64,000 nucleotides of DNA, taken from NCBI RefSeq assembly GCF_009389715.1, contig NC_052394.1, forward strand, positions 20,586,899 to 20,650,898, written 5' to 3'. Shown one piece after another: positions 37,801 to 49,326 of the stretch (its first letter is position 1; the number at the start of each line of letters is the position of its first letter). A program made the translations under genes and the position numbers. The stretch is from Phoenix dactylifera (taxonomy: Eukaryota > Streptophyta > Magnoliopsida > Arecales > Arecaceae). The notes under the pieces are model-generated. The model was not told where the DNA came from. It did not search any database and saw nothing but the letters and a program-made list of their open reading frames with translations.

Positions 37801-40057
37801 GACAATATATCTATTTTAAGTTCATGTTGTGGACTTCTATAATAGAAAGACTTGTGTCTAAATTCAGGGTCACTTTTATTGTTTGAGTGTAATAATATAT
37901 CTTATAAATTTTTTCCAAGAGTATATTTTCATGATAATAGATCTTTAGCACTACTGATGTCAAATTCCTTGTTAAAATTTTCTTTCCCCTACTTTTTTTC
38001 CCTCTAATAATATGGAAAAGATGCACTTGTCCATAGTTAAAGTCTAGGTGAGCCTTATGGCTTCATTGAATGTTACAAGGTTTGCATAGTTGCTGTGCAC
38101 TTTAGATCATGGCCTTGACTATGGTGAAACAATTAATTGTTTATGACTGCCCCCAATTGATGATTACAGAGTGTTGTTCAACAGGACCTTTCAGGAGATC
38201 AGTATGCAAGCCTACACAGGTCTTCAACATCCTTTCGATCGTTATCATGCCCTCTACAAAATCAAACTGGGTCCTTATACCTGGTTCAGGATCTTCTATT
38301 CTGCAGCTTTTAACACCAACTCCATGGAGACTTTTTGACCATGGATCCTGTACTTTTTAAAGCACCAGTTCTATTTTTTTTAATTCAAGGGTTTGCCTTC
38401 TCTCTAGTATAGTTATTGTACTGAAATTCACCTTCAATTAATTACTCCTGCCTTCAATTCTAGTTCATTTGAGAATCCAACAGAACTTTATGAAGAACAT
38501 TGTGATGATGATTTTGCACTCTAGGATTTCATTTAGTACTGGTAGTTCATAGACAAGTTGTCTAAACAATTGTATCTTGCCTAATACATGTCATGATCAT
38601 GTCATTATTCATTTTGTTAGTGAATGAAACTTATGGAGACTGGTGCCATTTCATCTGCCACCATTACATTTACTGACTTGGAGAGAACTCTAATTATTCA
38701 ATGAAAGAAGTTACGGAACCCATTAAATTAATAGCTCTTTATCAGCCATCATTACCCTTTTGAATCTCTCATCACTTCCCAACATTTTTTTTGTTAAGCA
38801 GCTTGTGTATTTGTTTTATGAAGTCTTACCTGTTTCATGATTTTAGCGCCTGTTTGAAACTCTAGGTAGAAGATCAACCTCGAGTTTAAATGGAAATGGC
38901 AGAGACCAAATTCCTGATAACTTAATGTACTCGTATCTGTGTTAACCAAGCATAAAGGTTGTCTAGATTGCATGTTGCCAGTTGCTCAAATGACTGGAGG
39001 AATTGATCTGTGAAACCTAAGAATGCATTGGTCTCAACTAATTTTCATAATATGGGAATGGGAATGATGTGAAACTTTGCATTATTTAACCAAAGGAAAC
39101 ACAATGCAATGAGAAAACATCACCAATCATTTTCAAGTACATGCATTATGCATCTATGTCAAACCTTTTTGCATATTTTCTGATTGTTGGGAATCCGATT
39201 TTATTGAGATACTACCTTGGAAGAAAACGCGGGAGAATACATATTCTAATAAATATAGTCTGCTTATAATACTATTGCTTTCACGTCAGTTGCCTAGAAT
39301 AACTTGTATCGTGTTCACTTTTTAAGCACATGTTCCCCCCATTACTAGCTCCAAATTTTTTATTGTGATTTTTGATGTTTAAGTTGATATTATTTCATTA
39401 AGTTTGTTTATTAACTTAAAAATTTAGGATTATGAACACTCGTGTGTGTGATCAGTCACTTTGGTTACAGAACATGATATGCAGATTGAGCTGTATTTGA
39501 GTTTGATTCTCATCAACCAACCACTTCATTACTGTTGGAATTTTGATATTGGTTTTAATCATCTAACCAGGTTTGCAGCAGCACTTATCAATCAGCCTCT
39601 CTGGGTTATGAATGTAGTACCTGTCCATGGACCTGATACTTTACCCATTATCTTTAATAGAGGGCTCATTGGCATATATCATGACTGGTGTGAAGCTTTT
39701 AATACATATCCTCGAACGTATGATCTACTCCATTCCAGTTTTCTTTTCGGGAATCTTACACAAAGGTAAAATTGCTTTTATTCTGAATCTTCTACTTTGT
39801 GCTCATTCTTAGAAGTTCTGCACTGTGAGATGTTTCTCCCCCTTCCCTCCAGGTGTAACATCATAGAAGTGGTGGCAGAAATGGACCGAATACTGAGACC
39901 AGGTAAATGGGTTGTGATCCAAGACACCACAGAAATGATAAGGAAGATGCATCCCATTTTACAATCACTCCATTATGAGACCACCCTCTACAAGCAGCAG
40001 TTTCTTGTTGGTAAAAAGGATTTTTGGCGTCCTGATAATAAAGAATCCACGTTATGA
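31868..40057 (+). CDS. PMT23: Probable SAM-dependent methyltransferase, PMT23-like (DUF248)
   Basis: Eight exons join in phase (31868-32359, 34045-34194, 35747-36017, 36129-36239, 37257-37428, 37522-37782, 39571-39765, 39853-40057) to 618 residues. A short cytosolic tail and one membrane anchor (about residues 14-32) precede a Pro-rich stem (52-80). The catalytic region has DFMPCLDN and HRERHCP, the SAM motif [14 protein letters not shown] (227-240), [19 protein letters not shown], and the second-half motif [13 protein letters not shown] (474-486), ending KKDFWRP. This is the plant Methyltransf_29 family of type II Golgi proteins, some implicated in methylating cell-wall pectin. The assignment to PMT23 rests on remembered similarity to the Arabidopsis protein; the family has many paralogues. 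Intron 1 carries a poly-C run, intron 2 a MITE. A SINE lies in the 5' leader or promoter. Confidence 0.92.
33020..33043. repeat. Poly-C run (24 C) in PMT intron 1
   Basis: Uninterrupted C homopolymer; true length uncertain. Confidence 0.8.
35161..35493. mobile_element. Tourist-like MITE in PMT intron 2
   Basis: Element 35164-35490 begins GGGCCTGTTTGGA and ends with the exact reverse complement TCCAAACAGGCCC. It is flanked by TTA on the left and TAA on the right; these differ by one base as a direct duplication, or may be read as TA plus palindromic ends. No coding capacity. Confidence 0.8.
36639..36663. repeat. (CT)n microsatellite in PMT intron 4
   Basis: About 12 TC units. Confidence 0.85.
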
Positions 40058-40247
40058 TCTTAGGCGTTGCCTTACACTTAATCAAGTTTTGGTCAAAGCA
40101 AGACATATTTCACAAGATTATTGTTCTATCGCTAGTTTACCCACCATTCCTGAGGAGGAGGTGTTGAAATTCATCATAGAAAAGGCAGTGGCTCCGATGC
40201 CATATATCATTGCGAGTAGGCTGCATCTATGAAGTCCGCTGGTTCGA

Positions 40248-40253
40248 AATAAA
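40248..40253 (+). terminator. Candidate poly(A) signal for the PMT gene
   Basis: AATAAA lies 191 bases after the PMT stop codon, a normal distance for a plant 3' UTR. Confidence 0.4.
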
Positions 40254-40660
40254 TGTGAAAGCTTGTCGGTTACGGAATGGTTAATTTCAGAGTCTTATGG
40301 GAACAGAAGTTCTGGTCACTCTTATTCTCCATGGCTGTTCTTGTGTGCCAACAACAATTTATCAAAGATTGATCAGCCATTTTTTTTTGTAAAGATAGGC
40401 TAGTGAGTTCTTAATTTTTTTTTTCTTATTTTTTGAATGTGAAGTATTTGCTCGGATGCAATGCCACTGATAGTTGGCTCTTGTATCTGCAAATTTCAAG
40501 GTTAGACACGAGTTTCAGTATTTTATTCTCTTATTGTCTTGGTGCATTTATTTTTTTTGGATGGTATTTTTCTTTGTGCTTTGAATTTTAGTTCTAAGAT
40601 TGTTCTGCCAAGGGAAGGTTATATTTGAAATTAAGAATTTAGCTTATCCATCTAAATCAT

Positions 40661-40836
40661 TTGAGTTGACCTGTGGTGGTTGTCTATACTATATGCTATT
40701 AAAAGGCTACCCTATATTGGATGAGCTATGTTACCATGTGTTTGCCATTTGAGTTGACGTATGGTGGTTGTCTATATTATATGCTATTAAAAGTCTACCC
40801 TATATTGGATGAGCTATGTTACCAATGTGTTTGCCA
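40661..40836. repeat. Two-copy tandem duplication, period 88 bp
   Basis: Copies 40661-40748 and 40749-40836 share TTGAGTTGAC, TGGTGGTTGTCTATA, TATGCTATTAAAAG and CCCTATATTGGATGAGC with only a few differences. Confidence 0.9.
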
Positions 40837-40839
40837 GCT

Positions 40840-43480
40840 GATCTGATTTGATTAACTAAGGTGCTGTGTGGTATTACCTTCATTTTTTTCTATTTTTTAG
40901 AAAGAAAAAAAAATGTTTCTATTTTTTGGACTTCAAGAATAAATATTTTTGGTATGATTTATTATTTTTGAAAATAGACGTATCGATTGCGATGGAGAAA
41001 ATGATAGTAGCAGCAAAAGCAGTAGAGGCAATAATAGTATTGGCGGTGGTATGGTAGAGATGGCGACAACAGTAATAAGAGTATGGGAGACAGTGGCATG
41101 ACGATGGTGGTGATGGTAGAGCACCAATAGTGTGAGGTAGTCTAGCAATGCTACTGGCAATAATTTTGGCGATGGTGGAAAAGATAGTTGCTGGTGGTGA
41201 ATAAAAAAAGTTATTTTTAAAATATTAAAATAAAATAATGTAGTATTATTATTATTATTATCTAAATTACAGATAATAGTTTTTATAATAATAATAATAA
41301 TATCATTAAGTATATTTTTATTTTATTTTAAAAATAAAAATTAATAAATAAAGGGAGGCCTAATGCTGTTGAGTTGGCTAGCCAGCCACTATTTGGTTGA
41401 TGAAATTTAATAATAATAATAATAATAAAAAAGCCGTCATGGCTTCTGTGTATCTTGGATACCATGTCTTCTTTTAAATCGTTTTGTTAATTTTAAAACG
41501 AAATTTACAAAAAAAAGGCCATCAAGGATCCCGTGTGTCTTGGAGTCCTGAGTTCGACATCATAGCTCTATGTACGGGTGATCCAAAAGACAACGGCATC
41601 GGATTCCTGGTGCCGAGGATCATTAATTATGATTATGGCGACGCAAGAAATCAGCGTAACGTACCAATCACGTGCAGATGACAAGGCGTAAGGACTAATC
41701 CTATGTTTGGCAATTCTGGCAAGAAGAGCAGTTGATGCCGTGGCTTTTTATGGGTGGGTGGTGGGCTTGTACCTACGCTATCAAGGTAGGCTTGTACAAC
41801 GACTCTAGAGTTTCAACATTTGTACATGTTAGCGTAGAATGCGTTGCATTTATGGTCCTCTTTGAATCATCCATTTATCTAGAAGTACAGGCTCTTAAGT
41901 GTGGAACTGCTACCAATAAATCAAGTGGGGAATACCTATAATTAACAAATCGTCCTGGTGTTTGCATTCCAAGTGAAATGTAGGATTTTTTTTTTTAAGT
42001 TTTTTATTGTCAAAAATATTTAAGCAATTTTCTTTTGCGCTAGATTTAGATTTTTTTATTTTTATTTTTTCCTCATCTTGGTGCCACTGAGAGAGTTGCT
42101 CCAAAAAAAGAGGATTATCAGTAATGCAAAACTCTTAATCTAGTAGCAAAATGCACCCTTTCTTTTTATTTTTATGCGTACTATTTGTTCGAGCACAATA
42201 AACGAGGAGAGTATAAAGATAACAGACAGGCACATAATCGATGCGAGTGTCCTATTATACTGACTTTTTTTAATTAATTATTCCTACTTTTGTGCTTATT
42301 TCATTTAGAACCGTATATCCTAGACTGACTTTGTGGGTTGGTGAATTAGCATGAAATTTGGCAGGCACGATTTTGCCCAGACTCAAAAAGTTGTACCGAA
42401 CATGTAAAAATAGAGAAACGATGTTGAATCAATAATTAACAAAGTAAATATATCCTTTTTGCAAAATCCTTCCGATCGTATCAAACACATTTAAAAAAAG
42501 AACTTATCACTCTTTCTCTATATGTGTGTGTCATCTCAAGTATGGAATATTTGTTGTAGGATAACTTTAGAGGGCCAACGTTGGTGTCAAGTATTTCATC
42601 GTCACAACTGTCATAGTCCAAAAAGGTAGGCTGGGCTTGTACTTTTCATGTGAAAGAAGGATTCACCTTCCTTTTCTTGGATTACACAATTATCGCTTCA
42701 AGATCCATGCAATCTAATAGAAGACGAAGTTCGGAGTGCTTTGAGATCAGTGTGAGTGCTTTAGTGCGAGAGATACAATCGGAACCCTAAAAGGGTTGGT
42801 GCAATTTAAGTTGCACTATGACTTATAATTGCAATATATGATATGGGGTAAAGTACCAGCTCTCTTTTCTCCGCATGTCAAGGAGCTATGGTAGAATTGT
42901 GTTTGTATTATAAAGGGAATCAATTTTTTTGGGTAAGACAAGTATCAATTCTATTTTGCCATTTAGATGGCTATCTGAAATTTTTGTGCTGATATAAGTA
43001 GGTAACGTTAGATTTCTGCTCGATTTAATGTTTTATATGACAATTTGGATTGCTACAATATACAAAGGCAAATGAGTCGCATTTCTAATTATTGGATGGC
43101 ACGCAGCAGCTAAATTTCGATATAGTAGATGAGAGCAAGTGTGCATCAACCAATCACCAAATGCCGACGACATTTGAATGGGGAATCGAGTATTTCTTTT
43201 TCTTTTTGCAATTTCTTTTTGATAAGATCCAACAATGGTACAAATCATTACATTTAGATGCTCTAATTGTGGAGCACTCATATCTACTAAGTATGTCGTG
43301 ATGGTTTTTATTATTTATTTTATATTTTTAAAAATTTTACAAAAATGAGGACAACTTTATAGGCTTTTTTTTTTTTATAGCTTGGAGACGTATATAGTCA
43401 ATCATAGTTGACTTACAGTATAGATGATTTTTTTAAGTTGTTAATTATTTTATTTTCTGATTTTTATAAATATATTTATT
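40840..43480. other. Spacer after the PMT gene
   Basis: AT-rich. Contains a degenerate purine-rich trinucleotide tract at about 40980-41220 (GGTGGT, GATGGTGG, GGCGAC units) and short ATT/AAT runs near 41247-41300 and 41410. No exon or element with clear ends was recognised. Confidence 0.5.
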
Positions 43481-43804
43481 TCAAACTAATTTAACAAATT
43501 TAATTTATCAAAAAAAAAGTTTTTTTTTTGCAACCGTTGGGTCCCAAACTTCCTTTTGGGAAACAAGGCATTACCTTCAGGGCATAGCCCTCCACGGCAC
43601 AGGGAGGGCACTTTTGTTGGTGGGAGAAGTTGGTGCTCCGCGTTGCTGTCGAGTACAAGCGGGCGTCCGCGTTCCAAAGGGGGAGAAGATGTCAAAATAG
43701 ATCTCTTTGTCGGTGACCGAGTCGACACCGAGTCAGGGGAATCGGGCCCCGCCTGACCTCACCCTCGTACTCCCCGCCCAGCCCTACGATTTCCCCCAAC
43801 CTTT

Positions 43805-44110
43805 TCACTGTTGATCCCTGCCAGCCGTACGATCATATGGCTGAAAGGGTCCCCCAGATTTTCCCAAATCTACGCTTCCTGCCGCGCTAAGGACGTCGGC
43901 TCTCGGCACGTTGCTGTCATCGAACCAAGTGCGAGGGGCCACGGTGAACCGCCGGTTAGGCAGGATGCCGCCTATTTCTGTACGGACCGGCCGGCCTTCA
44001 GGGACCTCTCCAACCGACCACCTACTATTTCTGGTCGAGTTAGAGTTACCTGGAGAAAATTTCAGAAAAATAAGAAAAAATAAAATACAAATGAATCCGA
44101 GAGCTTCCAT
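43805..44110 (-). CDS. Orphan ORF with a signal-peptide-like N-terminus
   Basis: A 101-residue ORF in a GC-rich island. Its start, AACATGG, is in favourable context. The N-terminus (residues 1-20, EALGFICILFFLIFLKF) is a strong hydrophobic segment, followed by a polar, Arg/Pro/Gly-rich chain (GRPVRTEIGGILPNRRFTV, then VPRADVLSAAGSVDLGKSGG). I recognise no family and no known plant peptide-hormone motif. Other frames of the island are also open, which is expected at high GC, so the coding call is weak. It could be a secreted small protein, an exon of an unrecognised gene, part of an unrecognised element, or chance. Confidence 0.3.
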   Translation of the reverse strand: MEALGFICILFFLIFLKFSPGNSNSTRNSRWSVGEVPEGRPVRTEIGGILPNRRFTVAPRTWFDDSNVPRADVLSAAGSVDLGKSGGPFQPYDRTAGRDQQ

Positions 44111-44189
44111 GTTAGCCCGATTTCCATATATTACCGGTTTTGAAATTTATCAATGCCTTCTAAAATCCCCAGCTTAACTTGTCAACTAG

Positions 44190-45060
44190 ATGACGGCACA
44201 TGTCTTGCGAAATCAATAGTCAATCAAATTTTCAAATAATTAGCACAATTAGTTATGGTTTGATTGGATCTCAGTATGCCTGAAAAAAAATATGTGGTGT
44301 CAAAGTTACTTCTCATATAGCCACAACAAGGCTACCAATTTTCAAACATTTCTTTGGATGAATTTGAAGTATTGTTAAAATTTCGTTTCCTCCTGGCCCT
44401 ACATGAAAATATAGAGCAACATGACTCGTACTTTCAGCCTCTTCTTTTCAAAATGTGCTACGAGGGAAGACGGCCAAATGGAGATGTTCAACTTTTAAGG
44501 CAACATTGTTTTGCAAATAAAGTAGCCTGCTTTAGATGTTCGGTCACAATCCTTCAGGAACTTAAAGAAAGGTCTGAACAGATTTTTTTTTTTTTTTTTT
44601 TTGGTTGCATACCGCTTTCTCCCGTCTCCACCGACACCTGCACTAAAGAAAGCAACCTCTTAGTTGCCATCAATTGAGATCACCAAGCAGCCAACGATCC
44701 AGCCCTCTTAGTCGTTTATCACTAAAATTTCTTTTCATACTAAAAGGTTTTTTTTCCTGGCAGAAACAACACCATGTTTCTTAAATAGCCAAATAATTCC
44801 AATTAGCTTAAAGGATTGGATGGATGACATAATTTTATCTAATAAAGAAAAGAAAATTTTCATCATGCATTTCTATAATGATCAAGGACTTCACTTAGAA
44901 AAACTAGCCAAGGAGGTGTTATTCGGTTTCTTTGACAGCGTATAAATATCTAAAATCTACTCAATGCATATAGCATGAGTTCATGCACTACGTCTCCAAA
45001 AACTACTCTGCACTATAATATTGGATGGCCCTTCCTTTCTGACTTTCTGCACTGTAATAT
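44190..45060. other. Spacer before the CACTA-like element
   Basis: AT-rich, no gene recognised. A short duplication (GCACTATAATATTGGATGG and GCACTGTAATATTGGATGG) occurs near 45010 and 45048, followed by a GC-rich stretch to 45270 with open frames but no family signature. Confidence 0.4.
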
Positions 45061-45296
45061 TGGATGGCCCTCCACTCGGATCCGGCGGCGCACGCGCGAA
45101 TGGCGAAACGAGGCGGCCGCGGCTGCAACCCCCCTACCACCCCGTCGGGGCGTCGGCGCAAAGCCCACCCTGGGGAGGATAACCGAAGGCAACGAGGGAC
45201 GATGCATGCACATATCCGAGCAATACCGAGAGGGTCGGGGGGAAGACCGAGAGGCAAGGGGGGTTTAAAGTACTGAGGGAAGTTGCAAAAGAGGCC

Positions 45297-46571
45297 CGCT
45301 ACAGCAAAAATTAGTTTTTCCGACTCTTTTCTGCCGACGCAAGAATAGCGTCGGCAATTTTGTGAGCGCGTAAAAATTTGTCGACGCTTGTTAGTAGCGT
45401 TGATGGAGATGAAACTAAGACGACCTTAGATAGCATCGTGAAAAGTAAATTGTAAGACAATGCTTCTAAGCATAATCGAACGCTAAAGAGAAACATCGGC
45501 GGAATCCTACTCGCTAAACATCCCACTTAACACTAATTTTTTTCTTAAAACTCTGGCTAGATAATGCTTAAAAGTGTCGTCGAACGCCAACCCAGGCCCA
45601 GACGATGGGTGAAGCCCGTGGTGTCCGATAACGCTTATAAGTGTCGTCAGACACCATCCCAGTCGCCCCTCTTATAAAACGCCGCGACCCTAGAACCCTG
45701 GAAACCCTAGCCGGAAGCTCCCCAACCCCTCTCTCCCTTCTTCTTTCCATCTTGGAGAGAAAATCCCTAGATACCGCCATCTCCAAGCTCTGGATTTGTC
45801 CAGGCAAAAATTTTACCAGATTTGTCTTGCACTCAGGATCCCCTTCCCGTGTTGGTGTCTATGTTTTCCCAACCTAGGTTTTTGATTCTCGAGTCATCTT
45901 TCTCTATTTGTTTGATCGATTCTAGTATCAGAGGTTTTGGGGTTATATGTCCTGGTTTTAATGTTATATGTCATGCATGTCTGAATTCTTTTCAGAAAGC
46001 TCTGTAATTTTTTCAGCCGACGCTCTACCTCCCAACTGATCCCAAAGAAATTCCAAGATCTCTGTTCTCTTCGGTTCCACATTCGAAAGATCGGCACTCG
46101 TGGTTCGAAAAGCGATCGAAGAATCTGATGAGATGGCGAGCCCAAAGAGGACTAGGGGGACGTTGCATTCCCCATCGCCGTAAGCTTGTCTACAACGGAG
46201 GGCATCGTTGCAGTCCCCATCGCCAAACCCCTTGCCGGAAAGAAGCTCGGAAGCTTGTCCGAAGTAGGCCGTTTGCCCACTTATATGTTTTTTTTATTTT
46301 TTTACTATTTTTTGTATTTTTGTGGCATTCATCTCTAATCCTATCCATTTTGTTAAAAAAAATATATTCATCTCTAATCCACACTGTAAGCTTCGGCAGA
46401 CTTCCGTTTTTTGCCGATGCTTTTCAAAAACGTTGGCAAAAATTTTTTTTACCCCCACCTACTTAACACTTTTGCGACGCTTTTAGAAGCGTTAGCGCCA
46501 AAATTAACGATGCTTATAAGCATCGATAGAGGCTCTAAAAAACATAGGAAAAGACTAGATTTTTTGTAGTT
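45297..46571. mobile_element. Decayed, non-autonomous CACTA-like (CMC) element
   Basis: The left edge CGCTACAGCAAAAA and right edge TTTTTTGTAGTTA resemble decayed CACTA ends (CACTACAAGAAAA and its complement). Both sides carry repeated subterminal words: GCGTCGGCAA, GACGCTTGTTAGTAGCG, ACGCTTATAAGTGTCGTC on the left; GACGCTTTTAGAAGCGTT and the perfect palindrome CGATGCTTATAAGCATCG (46508-46525) on the right. Dense subterminal repeats of this kind mark CACTA transposase binding regions. No transposase is encoded and no clear 3-bp duplication was found. The centre looks like captured host DNA. Confidence 0.6.
45673..45720 (+). promoter_or_regulatory. Promoter-like segment inside the CACTA-like element
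   Basis: TATAAAA at 45673-45679 is followed within 50 bases by a telo-box AAACCCTAG (45702-45710) and then a pyrimidine-rich leader (CTCTCTCCCTTCTTCTTTCC). This order is typical of plant housekeeping and ribosomal protein promoters. A possible leader intron follows (CCTAG/GTTTTTGATT at 45878 to TTTTCAG near 45994). No confident coding exon was identified after it. Confidence 0.35.
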
Positions 46572-46865
46572 ACATGTGCACAGACCTTCACATACTCTTG
46601 TAATTTAAGCCTTGATATTCTTACCAAGCTAAAGATTCAAATTTAATTAAACTAATTACAAACACCATAATCAACCAATGGTTAGTCCTAATGGACCCGT
46701 GAAGCAATATCCTCTAGTCTATATAGGCTATAAGCCTAGTTTTTGATACCATTTATAACAACCCAGAACCTCGTCTAAAAATACTAACCAAAAAATTGTT
46801 ATAGAGTTGGGCAACGGGCCGTGCCGGGCCGGCCCGGCCCAGGCCCCCCGGGCCAAAACTCTAAA

Positions 46866-47067
46866 CGGGCCGTGCCTGGCACGGCCCGTGAGGCACGGAA
46901 GGCAAGCCCGGCCCGGCCCCCGGCCCCTCTATTGGTGGGCCGGGCCGGGCACGGCACGGCACGGGCGGTAACGGGCCGTGCCAGGCACGGCCCGCAACGT
47001 CTCTAAACGGGCCGTGCCTGGCACGGCCCGTAACGGCTCCAGACGGGCCGTGCCTGGCACGGCCCGT
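46866..47067. repeat. Palindrome array at the hAT left end
   Basis: At least four copies of the palindrome GGCCGTGCCTGGCACGGCC or its one-base variant, starting near 46868, 46974, 47009 and 47046. They are the probable subterminal transposase-binding sites. A separate hairpin (AATAGCCGTT / AACGGCTATT) follows at 47086-47108. Confidence 0.85.
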
Positions 47068-47196
47068 CTGGAGAGGGGGGAAGAAAATAGCCGTTTCCAA
47101 CGGCTATTTTCGGGAAAAAGACGGTTTTGCCCCTCCCAACAGTCCTATAACGGCTGAATTGAGGGGTATTTTGGGAAAAAAAATTTTTTGGGCTTC

Positions 47197-47204
47197 TATA
47201 AATA
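47197..47204 (+). promoter_or_regulatory. TATA box of the hAT transposase gene
   Basis: TATAAATA lies 276 bases before the transposase start codon, followed by a pyrimidine-rich leader. Position and sequence fit a core promoter. Confidence 0.55.
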
Positions 47205-47472
47205 GCCCATTCCTCCCTCATTCTCACCACACCAAACCTCTCATTCTCTCCTTCTCTACTGCTATTATTTCTCTCTTCTAAAGTGCTCTTCTAGCAATTT
47301 AATTTTTAGTTTGTTCAAGTGCTACACAAGAGGAGGTTCCTGTTGAGAAGAGAAGGTCGCTTCTGTTGAGAGCACAAGAGGAAGCTCGGAATCTCGGCGC
47401 TGCCTCTGCCCTCCGACCCTCTACTCAATTCCTCCTTGCGGTTAGTTTTTATTTTTTGAATTAATCATAGAT

Positions 47473-48730
47473 ATGTCATCTTTTGAGGAAAGTCAGTTTG
47501 GCATTCCTGTTTCTGAGGGGGAAGAAACTAATCCCCAACCCCCTGTTCCTAGTTCCTTTAGAACTGGTGAACCGAGTGAAGGTCAAACCTCTTCTCGTAA
47601 GAGGACTAGTACTGTATGGAATGAATTTGATAGAGTTATGGTTGAGGGAGTCTGGAAAGCTAAATGTAAAAAATGTGCCAAACTTTATAGTTGTAGTAGT
47701 AGTGGGGGAACAGGGCATTTAAAAAGACATCAAGAGAGTCATAGGATGCATGATTCTCATGCTCAAACTCAAAGTAGCCTTAATATACAAGGGGGATTAC
47801 TTGTAGGTAATTTTGCATATAATCATGAAAATCAAAGAAAAGCACTTGTAAAATGGATAGTTAAGGATGAATTACCTTTTAGTTTATGTGAATCTTTTAA
47901 TTTTGAAGAATATGTTCAATTAAACCTACAACCTGCTTACAAAAGAACTAGTAGACGTACATTTAGAAGAGTAGCTATGACCAATTTTTTAGCAATGAAA
48001 CAAAATTTAATTGAAACACTTTCTACTTTAAATGTAAAAATTTCATTAACTTCTGATATTTGGTCAGAAAATTAAATGGCGTGCTAATTCATTAACTGCT
48101 GTATTTGATCCTAGAGTTAAATTAAATGGCGTGCTAATTTTACTTGATGCATACGCTGAAAATATGAATCAAGATGCTGAATCTGCTAAAGATGAGGTAA
48201 GACAACTTCTTTATGATATTTATGCTATATATGATGAAAAAATTCGTGGATCTAGAACACAAATACAAACCTCTATTCCTCCTTCTAGTAGTTCTCGTTC
48301 GTCATCTATTTTTTCATTCATTGCACAGAGAAGACACACACATGCTTCAAGTTCCTCTTCATCTTCTTCATCTTTAAGTAGTGAACTAGAATTTTATTTA
48401 CGAAATGATCTTCAGTCTGCATATGATGAAAATCAAATAGAGAATCTAGATGTATTATCTTGGTGGAAGAGTGTTAGAAATCAATATCCTGTTATGTCTG
48501 CAATTGCACGCGATATTTTAGCTGTGCCGATGTCCACGGTAGCATCGGAATCCGCTTTTAGTGCAGGTCGGCGTGTTCTTGACGAAAAGAGAAGTAGGAT
48601 GACGGGCGAAACGGTGGAGATGCTTCTCTGCTTCAAGGATTGGCTGGATGCTGAGGCAAGACTTCAAGATAAAGGTGGACATAATACAACATCCTCTGAT
48701 GATGATGATACAAACACTACTGAAGACTGA
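47473..48730 (+). pseudogene. hAT transposase, middle deleted and frame broken
   Basis: The first part (47473-48075, 200 residues) has a Ser/Pro-rich start and a BED zinc finger near residues 47-90 (C65, C68, H82, H86), then a helical region and LTSDIWSEN, where the Asp is the first catalytic residue of the RNase H fold, before a stop. The second part runs in another frame from about 48068 to the TGA at 48728: LTAVFDPRVKLNG, a Ser-rich linker, and the hAT C-terminal dimerisation motif SESAFSAGRRVLDEKRSRM. A full hAT transposase has some 650-700 residues; roughly 250-300 between SDIW and FDPR are gone, including the remaining catalytic acids. A 21-base repeat marks the junction. Inactive. Confidence 0.93.
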
Positions 48731-49206
48731 AGACTGAAGACTGAAGACTGAAGAGTGAATACTGATTCACTGAATCACTGATGATTAGTAAGATTTCTTA
48801 ATTTTTTATAATTGTACATTTTTATTGTATTCTGGAGGTCAGACCAAGGTCCAAACCTCGGCCCTTTCTTAGTTTCTTATTGTATTCTAGAATCTAGAGG
48901 TCAGACCAAGGTCCAAACCTCCCTTCATGTACCATTTTGATTGAAATTAATAAACTGGTAGGGGTCTATGCCAAACTCCCCACCATTAAGGTGGCTTTAT
49001 ATTCATAAATCAAGATTTCTTAGTGTTCATAATTTATTAATGTATTAAAAAAATTTTATCGGGCCGAGCCGGGCCCAGGCCCGGACCGTGCCAGGCCCGC
49101 GTGCCAGCCCGGCCCAGGCCCTTATGGGCCGTGCCGTGCTGGCACGCGGGCCGTGCCGTGCTTGGCCCGCGTGCCTAGACCGGGCCGTGCCGGCCCAGGC
49201 CCGAAG

Positions 49207-49326
49207 CGGGCCGTGCCTGGCACGGCCCGCTGGCCAGGATTCGCTAGCCCAGCACGGCCCTATCAAAGGGGCCGTGCCAGGCACGGCCCGTCACTGTAGC
49301 TGGCGGGCCGTGCCAGGCACGGCCCG
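49207..49326. repeat. Palindrome array at the hAT right end
   Basis: Three copies of GGCCGTGCCTGGCACGGCC or variant (near 49209, 49271 and 49306), mirroring the left array, within a wider GGCCC-rich stretch from about 49060 to 49376. Confidence 0.85.
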
